The position numbers and the translations under genes are program-made. The notes beneath the pieces were generated by a model that worked only from the letters and a program-made list of their open reading frames with translations, was not told the DNA's origin and did not search any database. This document shows positions 54,626 to 62,109 of a DNA stretch of 64,000 nucleotides, piece by piece. The DNA comes from Maribacter aestuarii (GTDB lineage: Bacteria > Bacteroidota > Bacteroidia > Flavobacteriales > Flavobacteriaceae): positions 1,626,501 to 1,690,500 of the forward strand of contig NZ_CP107031.2 of the NCBI RefSeq assembly GCF_027474845.2, in the 5' to 3' direction. Position 1 is the first letter of the stretch, and every line of letters begins with the position of its first letter.

Positions 54626-55846
54626 CTAAAACTTTATTTCCGCCGATATTTTCTCCCCATTCCTATCCACCGTGACTTCAGTGGTGTTACCTTCCTCGAA
54701 TACCGAAAGGGCCCGCATGTAGCTCATCATATCGGTGACGAGACTATCGCCCAACTGTATAACGACATCGCCTTTTTGGAGTCCGGCCGCAGCTGCCGGT
54801 CTGCCTTCCGTAACGCCGTCTATCCGCATGCCTTTCCCATCAAAAAGATAATCGGGCATTACACCGAGAGCCACTTTAAAACGCGGAACATCCTCGCTTT
54901 CATTTTTGGTGGTTCGAAACGCTAGTTTGGCATCATCATCCAATTCGGAGATGATATGGGTTATATATTCCTCGATCATTCGCATACCATCGTAATTCAG
55001 TTTTTCCGAATCGTCAGAAGGTTTATGGTAATCCGAATGTTGACCCGTGAAAAAGTGCAAGGCAGGTATGTCCTGTAGGTAAAAGGAAGTATGGTCCGAA
55101 GGGCCCATTCCAGATTCGCTCAGCACCAACTTGAAATCGGAATTATTTGAATTCAGCACTTGGTTCCAAATAGGGGACGTACCTACTCCGCTAATGGACA
55201 AAGTATTATCGTCACGCAGCCTCCCCACCATATCCATATTCAACATATAGCTGGCCTTTGGTAAATCTATGGTCGGATTTTTAGTAAAATAATTGCTGCC
55301 CAAAAGTCCCATCTCTTCCCCTGAAAAAGCAAGGAACAAATAATTACTTCCTTTTAGAGAGTCCTTTAACCTTTCTGCCAGTTGCAGTAGAATGCCCACC
55401 CCGCTCGCATTGTCATCGGCGCCATTATGAACGGCGTCCCCCTCTGCGTATAAAGAGCCTTCGCCTCCCAATCCCAAATGATCGTAATGGGCGCCGATGA
55501 TAACCGTTTTATCGGCTTGGTTATCCACATAGCCAATTACATTGGTTCCCGTTATGGTACTGTCCCCGTTTACGAATTCAATTTCCGTGTGCGGGTCGGT
55601 TTTGGGCTTAAAGGTGAAGGTTTGAAAGTAAGTGCCTGCGTTACCCTTGGGAGCTAAACCAATGCCTTCCATACGTTTCTTAATGTACATCGCGGCTTTT
55701 AGCTCATATTCGGTACCGGTTTCCCTACCTTGGAGGCTATCACTGGCCAAATATGCAATATCCTCCTCTAGGGAAATTGATTTTTGTTTTTCTGATTTAC
55801 AGGATATAAATAATGTGATAAGTAGGTAAAAAACAGTTCTATTCAT
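54626..55846 (-). CDS. M28 family metallopeptidase with C-terminal PDZ domain, lipoprotein
   Basis: A 406-residue aminopeptidase-type enzyme from ATG 55846 with a lipoprotein signal (LITLFISC). Zinc ligands are in IGAHYDHLG, NGADDNASGVG, FSGEEMGLLGS, LNMDMVGR and TGQHSDYHKPSDD, the complete M28 set. Residues about 325-406 form a PDZ domain (KVALGVMPDYLFDGKGMRID, then GDVVIQLGDSLVTDM), which may guide substrates. It probably degrades peptides in the envelope. Its 3' end abuts repeat copy E. Confidence 0.92.
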   Translation of the reverse strand: MNRTVFYLLITLFISCKSEKQKSISLEEDIAYLASDSLQGRETGTEYELKAAMYIKKRMEGIGLAPKGNAGTYFQTFTFKPKTDPHTEIEFVNGDSTITGTNVIGYVDNQADKTVIIGAHYDHLGLGGEGSLYAEGDAVHNGADDNASGVGILLQLAERLKDSLKGSNYLFLAFSGEEMGLLGSNYFTKNPTIDLPKASYMLNMDMVGRLRDDNTLSISGVGTSPIWNQVLNSNNSDFKLVLSESGMGPSDHTSFYLQDIPALHFFTGQHSDYHKPSDDSEKLNYDGMRMIEEYITHIISELDDDAKLAFRTTKNESEDVPRFKVALGVMPDYLFDGKGMRIDGVTEGRPAAAAGLQKGDVVIQLGDSLVTDMMSYMRALSVFEEGNTTEVTVDRNGEKISAEIKF

Positions 55847-55974
55847 GATATTTGTAATTATCAATACGAAGATAATACTTAAATAAGCCCTGAACATTAT
55901 CAGGGTTAATTCAGCGTTCCGATTCGAGGTCGTAAATCGGATTTAAAGTGGGCGTTCAATAAAATAAACATCGC

Positions 55975-57084
55975 ATGAGAATTTTAACCCTATTAGCCGT
56001 TTTGTTTCTTTTTACCCATTGCAAGAACGAATCCAAAAAAAATACGTCCCCCGAGACCGAAAAAAAAGCTTCCCTGATGGCGGGTACGGATACCTTGATT
56101 TATCCCGAGGAGAAATATTTCAAATCCATTCGTCAAATCACTTTCGGCGGAGATAATGCGGAGGCGTATTGGAGCTGGGATGATAAACAGATGATCTTTC
56201 AATCCAACAATGCCGATTGGGGCATGGAGTGCGATCAAATGTTCCTAATGAACGTTACCGATAGTTTTGCGGATACTATTCCTCCCATGGTGAGCACGGG
56301 GATGGGTAGAACCACCTGTGCCTATTTCTTGCCGGACAACAAGCATTTTGTATACGGTTCCACCCATTTGGCAGATGCCGAGTGTCCCGAGGTGCCCTTG
56401 CGTAAAAATGGCAACTATGTCTGGCCCGTCTATGATTCGTTTGACATTTTTGTGTCCGACCTAGAAGGAAACATTACCGCTCAGTTAACCGATTTGCCCG
56501 GGTACGATGCAGAAGCGACGGTATCTCCAAAAGGGGATAAGATTGTTTTCACCTCCACCCGAAGTGGCGATTTAGAGCTTTATACCATGAATCTTGACGG
56601 TTCTGACGTAAAACAGATCACCAATGAGCTGGGCTATGACGGGGGCGCATTTTTTTCTCCGGATGGCACCAAATTAATTTTTAGGGCATCCCGGCCCAAG
56701 ACCCCTGAGGCCATAAAAAAGTACAAAGACCTATTGGCAGAGGGTCTGGTGGAACCCACGGAAATGGAGTTGTTTATTTGCAATGCCGATGGGTCCGATT
56801 TGAAACAATTGACCTTTTTGGGAAATGCGAATTGGAGTCCTTTCTTTCATCCCTCTGGAAAGAAAATATTGTTTAGCAGTAATTATGAAGCTGAAAAAGG
56901 CTTCCCTTTTAACCTCTATTTTATTGATATCGATGGGAAGAACCTTGAGCGGGTTACCCATGGCGAAACTTTTGATGCATTCCCGGTATTTTCTAACGAC
57001 GGGAAGTATTTGGCCTTTTCCAGTAACCGGAATAACGGAGGTACGCGTGATACAAATTTGTTCATCGCCGAATGGCAGGAATAG
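55975..57084 (+). CDS. PD40/TolB-like beta-propeller lipoprotein
   Basis: A 369-residue protein with a lipoprotein signal (LAVLFLFTHC) and repeated PD40/TolB-like blades, for example ATVSPKGDKIVFTSTRSGDLELY, GGAFFSPDGTKLIFRASR and PVFSNDGKYLAFSSNRN. These form a six- or seven-bladed propeller usually used for protein or ligand binding in the periplasm. It is the first gene of a tight operon and overlaps the Lgt-like gene by 13 bases, so its partner is likely membrane- or lipid-related. Confidence 0.9.
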   Translation: MRILTLLAVLFLFTHCKNESKKNTSPETEKKASLMAGTDTLIYPEEKYFKSIRQITFGGDNAEAYWSWDDKQMIFQSNNADWGMECDQMFLMNVTDSFADTIPPMVSTGMGRTTCAYFLPDNKHFVYGSTHLADAECPEVPLRKNGNYVWPVYDSFDIFVSDLEGNITAQLTDLPGYDAEATVSPKGDKIVFTSTRSGDLELYTMNLDGSDVKQITNELGYDGGAFFSPDGTKLIFRASRPKTPEAIKKYKDLLAEGLVEPTEMELFICNADGSDLKQLTFLGNANWSPFFHPSGKKILFSSNYEAEKGFPFNLYFIDIDGKNLERVTHGETFDAFPVFSNDGKYLAFSSNRNNGGTRDTNLFIAEWQE

Positions 57085-57842
57085 CACTTCCGTTTGAACC
57101 TATTTTGTTTGGCGTAAAGGTCAACCTGCATTTAGTGCTGGAGTACTTGGCATTCTTTGTAGCCTTCAGATATTACATTGTACTGCGCAGAAAAAATGAT
57201 GACGTTATTTCTTCCAACAATCGGCTATCCATAATTATTGGGGCCATTTTTGGTGCGCTACTATTTTCCAGAGTAGTGGCTTTTTTAGAAAATCCCGCTT
57301 TACACTACGAACAGGGATGGCTAGCCATCTTGAACAATAAAACTATTATGGGAGGCCTATTTGGTGGTCTATTGGGCGTGGAACTTGCAAAAAAGATTAT
57401 CGGAGAAAAGCATTCCTCCGGGGATTTGTTTACGCTGCCGATCATACTGGGGATTATCATTGGACGTATCGGATGTTTTTTAGCGGGCATCAAGGAATTC
57501 ACTTATGGGAAAACAACCGGTTTTTTCCTTGGAATGGATTTGGGAGATGGTTTAGTTAGACATCCCATAGCCCTGTATGAAGTGGTTTTTCTGATTATTC
57601 TATTCTTTTTCATAAAACGATTGCAACAACGCCCAAATCGTTTGGAAAGCGGCATGTATTTCAAGATTTTCATGCTCTCCTACTTTGGGTTTCGGTTCGT
57701 AATCGAATTCTTGAAACCCAATACTTTTTTAATTCTAGGGCTGAGTAGCATCCAATATTTATGCTTAATTTGTTTCGTCTACTATTCTAAAACTATCCTA
57801 CAAGGAACTGCCTATGCCAGAAAAAAATTACACCTATTATGA
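57072..57842 (+). CDS. Lgt family membrane protein, divergent paralogue of prolipoprotein diacylglyceryl transferase
   Basis: A 256-residue protein with about seven membrane segments and the Lgt fold pattern: MGGLFGGLLG in the third segment, GRIGCFLAG near residues 131-139, and RHPIALYE near 163-170. True Lgt transfers diacylglycerol from phosphatidylglycerol to prolipoproteins and needs a histidine in the HGG-type motif and an asparagine in GRxGNF; here these are missing and replaced by cysteine, respectively. It is therefore likely a paralogue with a changed reaction. It overlaps the radical SAM gene by 29 bases. Confidence 0.85.
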   Translation: MAGIALPFEPILFGVKVNLHLVLEYLAFFVAFRYYIVLRRKNDDVISSNNRLSIIIGAIFGALLFSRVVAFLENPALHYEQGWLAILNNKTIMGGLFGGLLGVELAKKIIGEKHSSGDLFTLPIILGIIIGRIGCFLAGIKEFTYGKTTGFFLGMDLGDGLVRHPIALYEVVFLIILFFFIKRLQQRPNRLESGMYFKIFMLSYFGFRFVIEFLKPNTFLILGLSSIQYLCLICFVYYSKTILQGTAYARKKLHLL

Positions 57843-59208
57843 TTTTACGCTAAGCCTTTGTCCAGATTGCCTGCGCCGCGTAGACGCCAAAATCGTCTTT
57901 GAAAATGACAAGGTATACATGCTCAAGAATTGTAGGGAACACGGGCGCTCCAAAGTTTTGATCGCAGACGACATTGAGTACTACAAGAACATTCGGAACT
58001 ATAATAAGGCTTCTGAATATCCAAAAACCTTCAACACCAAAACACATTACGGCTGTCCTTACGATTGCGGTCTATGTCCAGACCACGAACAGCATTCGTG
58101 CCTTACCGTTGTGGAGCTTACGGATCGTTGTAATTTGACTTGCCCCACCTGCTATGCGGGGTCTTCTCCCACCTATGGGCGTCATCGTACCTTAGAGGAG
58201 GTCAAAAAGATGTTGGACGTCATCGTGAAAAACGAGGGAGAGCCAGATGTAGTGCAGCTCAGCGGTGGGGAACCGACGATACATCCCCAGTTTTTTGAGA
58301 TTATGGATTATGCCAAATCCTTACCCATACGGCATTTGATGCTGAACACCAACGGAATAAAAATTGCCAAGGATTTCGCCTTTGCTGAGCGATTAGCTTC
58401 CTATGCCCCGGATTTTGAGATATACCTGCAATTTGATTCGTTAGACAATAGCGTATTGCAAACTTTGCGCGGTGCGGATCTGGCCGAAATAAGACTAAAA
58501 GCGTTGGAGCACCTTAACAGGCTCAACTTATCTACCACTTTAGTGGTGACCCTACAAAAAGGATTGAACGACCATGACATGGGGGAGACCATCGATTTTG
58601 CACTGAAACAAAAATGCGTTCGAGGGGTTACTTTCCAACCTACACAGATTGCTGGAAGATTGGAGAATTTTGAGGTAGATGAAAATAGAATTACACTCAC
58701 GGAAGTACGGCGTAAGATACTGGAACAATCCCCAATTTTTGAAGCGGACGATCTTATTCCCGTGCCCTGCAATCCTGATGCGCTGGTAATGGCATATGCC
58801 CTAAAATTGGGGGATGAGGTAAGCCCTCTAACACGATACATCAACCCGGACGATTTGTTGAACGAAGGGAAGAACACCATTATCTATGAGCAGGACGAAC
58901 AGTTACATGGAAAAATGATCGAGCTGTTCAGTACTGGGAATTCTGTTGAAAAAGCATCTGAAAACCTAAAAAGCATCATGTGCTGCTTACCGGAAATTGA
59001 TGCGCCAGAATTGGGTTATGATAATTTGTTCCGTATCATTATCATGCAATTTATTGATGCCCATAATTTTGATGTCAGGGCAATTAAAAAATCCTGCGTA
59101 CATATCGTGAACAAGGATTATAAAATTATCCCGTTTGAAACGATGAACTTGTTTTATAGGGACGATAAAATTGAGCATTTGGTTAAACTTCAAAATGAGA
59201 TAGTATGA
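57814..59208 (+). CDS. Radical SAM enzyme, tetraether-lipid-synthase-like (COG1964 type)
   Basis: A 464-residue radical SAM protein. The SAM cluster is C106-x3-C110-x2-C113 (RCNLTCPTCY), with GGEPTIHP near residue 151. Before it lie a rubredoxin-like set (C16, C19, C40 and nearby H43) and an auxiliary cluster set (C81, C85, C88, C96). This order resembles archaeal Tes/MJ0619 proteins, which join lipid tails through C-C bonds. Coupling to an Lgt paralogue supports a lipid substrate; that is inference. Its stop overlaps the ATG of a tiny membrane gene. Confidence 0.88.
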   Translation: MPEKNYTYYDFTLSLCPDCLRRVDAKIVFENDKVYMLKNCREHGRSKVLIADDIEYYKNIRNYNKASEYPKTFNTKTHYGCPYDCGLCPDHEQHSCLTVVELTDRCNLTCPTCYAGSSPTYGRHRTLEEVKKMLDVIVKNEGEPDVVQLSGGEPTIHPQFFEIMDYAKSLPIRHLMLNTNGIKIAKDFAFAERLASYAPDFEIYLQFDSLDNSVLQTLRGADLAEIRLKALEHLNRLNLSTTLVVTLQKGLNDHDMGETIDFALKQKCVRGVTFQPTQIAGRLENFEVDENRITLTEVRRKILEQSPIFEADDLIPVPCNPDALVMAYALKLGDEVSPLTRYINPDDLLNEGKNTIIYEQDEQLHGKMIELFSTGNSVEKASENLKSIMCCLPEIDAPELGYDNLFRIIIMQFIDAHNFDVRAIKKSCVHIVNKDYKIIPFETMNLFYRDDKIEHLVKLQNEIV

Positions 59209-59384
59209 TACTAATTCTCTTATTGATGTTTGGGCCGGCCTTATTATTTCTCGTCCTCGGTATTGTTTTTAAAAACAAGCTAGAGAAGAAAAAAGCAAAA
59301 ATTATGTTCATTTTGGCCGGGGTCTATTTGCTGATAAGCCTAGGTACTTGTGGGATTATGATGGCTAATTTCAGCCTTCATTAA
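59205..59384 (+). CDS. 59-residue two-segment membrane protein
   Basis: A short gene starting at an ATGA overlap with the radical SAM stop. It has two hydrophobic segments (residues 1-21 and 33-53) separated by the basic loop KNKLEKKKAK. FGPALLFLVLGIVF and MFILAGVYLLISLGTCGIMM are matched by the next gene, so the two are tandem duplicates. The overlap and the paralogue make it a real gene despite its size. It may anchor or assist the lipid-acting enzymes of the operon. Confidence 0.8.
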   Translation: MILILLLMFGPALLFLVLGIVFKNKLEKKKAKIMFILAGVYLLISLGTCGIMMANFSLH

Positions 59385-59402
59385 CTAAAGATTGATAGTA
59401 CA

Positions 59403-59606
59403 ATGATTTTAGAGGTAGGGAATTTAGACGGGCTCGTAGTTTTAATATTTCTGGTCATGCTGGGGCCACCGGCCCTTTTGTTGTTAACTGGCATTATTTT
59501 AATTCTAAAAAAGAAAAAAACGGCCGGTAAGGTTTTTTGTATTCTTGCCGGAGTCTACCTATTGGTTAGCCTGGGTATCTGTGGTGCGATGCTTGGCGGG
59601 TATTGA
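59403..59606 (+). CDS. 67-residue two-segment membrane protein, paralogue of the previous gene
   Basis: A small membrane protein with two hydrophobic segments around a basic loop (LKKKKTAGK). The second segment, FCILAGVYLLVSLGICGAML, is nearly the same as in its neighbour, while the N-terminus (MILEVGNLDG) is longer. It starts 18 bases after the neighbour and ends one base before the convergent barrel gene. It closes the PD40/Lgt-like/radical SAM operon. Confidence 0.78.
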   Translation: MILEVGNLDGLVVLIFLVMLGPPALLLLTGIILILKKKKTAGKVFCILAGVYLLVSLGICGAMLGGY

Positions 59607-59607
59607 T

Positions 59608-62013
59608 TTAAATCCTATTGCGTTCGTCCACACGCTTTCTCTTTTTATTGTCCCTTATCCTTGTGTTTCCAAACTTATACCGAAATCCTAAAATCAACAA
59701 TCTATTTTCAGGCCTGAACGAGGAGGTGTTGTCCTGATTAAGATAGCGCCTGGTATTGAATAAGTTTCCTTGGTTGAAAATGTCTTCAACCTCCAAAGAA
59801 ATGCTTGCATTCTTGTTCCAGATGGTCTTTCTAAGTGCGAAGCCTAACTGATTATAGGAATCCTGACGGGAATTCCCATTTACAGTAGGAGAGAAATACG
59901 TAAACGTTAAATCGGCGAACAGGGATTTGTCACTTAAAAAAGTAAAACTGTTAGTGGTACGAATGTGTCCCGTCCAGACATCGTTGTTCAATTGTGCTCC
60001 TGAACCCAAATCGGTAAACTCATTGATTTCATAAAAATAACTGACCAGGAAAAAAGTATTCCAAAAGTCGGTTATTTCTTTATTCAGCGAAAAATCGGCC
60101 CCATAACTTCTACTCAATCCTAGATTGGTGCTTATAAAACGAAGAAGATTGGAGTCATTATCTTGAAAGACTTGTTGTAAATACTGATTTTTTCGTTCCC
60201 CGAAAAAGAATTCCAGATTATACGCCTTGTCAAAGGTATATCCCAAGGAAATGTAGTTGCGGGTAGAAGGCAGCAAATTCGGATTGCCCTCTACGACCGA
60301 ATTATTGGTCTGAAAATATTGGAAAGGGTTCAACCTATTATAGCGCGGTCTAGTAATCCTACGATAATAGTTTAAGCCAAAACTATGCTTTGTATTTAGC
60401 GTGTGCCTCAAAGAAAACGATGGAAAAAACTCCAAATAGTTATTTTCTGTAGCCACCTCCTCGGTATCCAAAAGACCTATGGTTTCAGTATATTCGGCTC
60501 TTAAACCCATTTTTATTTCCCAATTATTCCAGCCGCTATTAAAACTTATGTAAGCTGCAGATATATCCTCATCATAGGAAAAAACTCCCGTTTCGGTTGG
60601 GTTTATTCCCGGCTGATTCCTATCGAAACCCTCCTGAGAAATGGTGTTGTCGGAATTAATAGCGGCATAGCGCAACCCTGCTTCTAATTCGCTCGATTTT
60701 CCCACAGGTGTGCTATAATCCAGTTGGATGCTGAACAATCCCGTTAGTTGTCCAGACTGAGTAGTGAAATCATTCTCACCGGTCAAGGTCCCATCGGCAT
60801 CAAAAAAATCGGTATTTAACAACTGTCCCCGGTCATATTCATAGTTGGTATAGTGGGTGTTAAAAGCGATTTCCGCACCTTTTTTATCCAATCGATGTGC
60901 CCAGTCCAAGTAAATGGAAGTATTGTACAAATCATAATCGGAATCATTGGTCGTGTCAAAGCTTGAAATCAAGGTCCCGTTCGTATCGGTTATTACGGTC
61001 TCGGAATCATAAAACCTATTAACGGATGGGGTCAGCGTATTTATCGTGGACAAACTGATGGTATTCTTATCATTAAGTTCAAAATCCAGAAAAGCGCTAA
61101 CGTTGTGTTGTTTTCTTCTGGTTACCGCGCTTTGTTCAGCACTCCAAACTTCATCAACGGTACTATCCTCAAAGAAATTGGTGATATCCGTAAATCGGCT
61201 AATCGTTTTCGCGTTTCTAAAACTATAGTTTATGGAGAAATCAGTCCGCTTCCCTTTGAAAAAATGATCGGTACCTACGGTATGTTTTGGAAAGACCCCT
61301 TGGGTATAGCGGTTATAGAGGGAACCGTTGTAACCTGCTATCAAATTTTTTTTCATTTTAATATCGATGAGCAGCCCCCCTTCTGCACTATATTTTGCAG
61401 GTGGGTTTGTTATCACCTCGATGGCCTCCACATTGCCGGCCGAACTTCCGGAAAGCAGGTTTATAATATCGCTTTGTGGTATGTTCACCAATCTTCCATT
61501 GATCATAATACCAATATTGGAACTCCCCTTAATAGTTAATTCGTCCTTGATTACCACTACGCCTGGTGTACGTTTTAGCACGTTCCAAATATCACTATCG
61601 GAGAGTGCAGTATTCTCAATATTGAAAACCAAGCGGTCCACTTTCTGTTCAATGGTCGGTTTTTTATAAGCGACCACCACTTCATCCAATGCTTGGGCGT
61701 TTTCCAATATAATAAGTGAGCCTATATCTGTATCTCCTGTAAGAGATAATGGAAGAATCTCAGATCTGTTTTCGATAAAACTGGCGGCCAATAGATAATT
61801 TCCTTGCGCTATATTGTCCAATTGGAAGAAACCCTTTTCATCAGTAGCAGTGCCTTTGATGAGAACCGAATCCTCTGTTTGGAGCAGCACACTGGCAAAA
61901 ACTAGCGGCGCTTCATTGCCGTCCAATACGGTTCCTGATATCTTAAAATCTTGCGCTATGGTGAGGGAAACAAAAAGCACAAAAATTGAGAATAGTCTAA
62001 GTTCCCTCTTCAT
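59608..62013 (-). CDS. Outer-membrane beta-barrel family protein (TonB-receptor-like)
   Basis: An 801-residue outer-membrane protein: signal peptide (1-20), carboxypeptidase regulatory-like domain (about 24-100, SGTVLDGNEAPLVFASVLLQ), a plug-like region with IEVITNPPAKYSAEGG near 204-219, then an outer-membrane barrel of the PF14905 kind. The segment NYYRRITRPRYNRLNPF is shared with the downstream-coordinate paralogue. The substrate is unknown. It ends next to the 67-residue membrane gene on the opposite strand. Confidence 0.9.
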   Translation of the reverse strand: MKRELRLFSIFVLFVSLTIAQDFKISGTVLDGNEAPLVFASVLLQTEDSVLIKGTATDEKGFFQLDNIAQGNYLLAASFIENRSEILPLSLTGDTDIGSLIILENAQALDEVVVAYKKPTIEQKVDRLVFNIENTALSDSDIWNVLKRTPGVVVIKDELTIKGSSNIGIMINGRLVNIPQSDIINLLSGSSAGNVEAIEVITNPPAKYSAEGGLLIDIKMKKNLIAGYNGSLYNRYTQGVFPKHTVGTDHFFKGKRTDFSINYSFRNAKTISRFTDITNFFEDSTVDEVWSAEQSAVTRRKQHNVSAFLDFELNDKNTISLSTINTLTPSVNRFYDSETVITDTNGTLISSFDTTNDSDYDLYNTSIYLDWAHRLDKKGAEIAFNTHYTNYEYDRGQLLNTDFFDADGTLTGENDFTTQSGQLTGLFSIQLDYSTPVGKSSELEAGLRYAAINSDNTISQEGFDRNQPGINPTETGVFSYDEDISAAYISFNSGWNNWEIKMGLRAEYTETIGLLDTEEVATENNYLEFFPSFSLRHTLNTKHSFGLNYYRRITRPRYNRLNPFQYFQTNNSVVEGNPNLLPSTRNYISLGYTFDKAYNLEFFFGERKNQYLQQVFQDNDSNLLRFISTNLGLSRSYGADFSLNKEITDFWNTFFLVSYFYEINEFTDLGSGAQLNNDVWTGHIRTTNSFTFLSDKSLFADLTFTYFSPTVNGNSRQDSYNQLGFALRKTIWNKNASISLEVEDIFNQGNLFNTRRYLNQDNTSSFRPENRLLILGFRYKFGNTRIRDNKKRKRVDERNRI

Positions 62014-62109
62014 TCATCGTAGGTATGCGCTAAATATAAAAAAGAAAATCCGAATAATCCTACATCTAAAATAGTTTGGTGAAATTTGAAAGTGGATAGG
62101 TGTAGCGGT

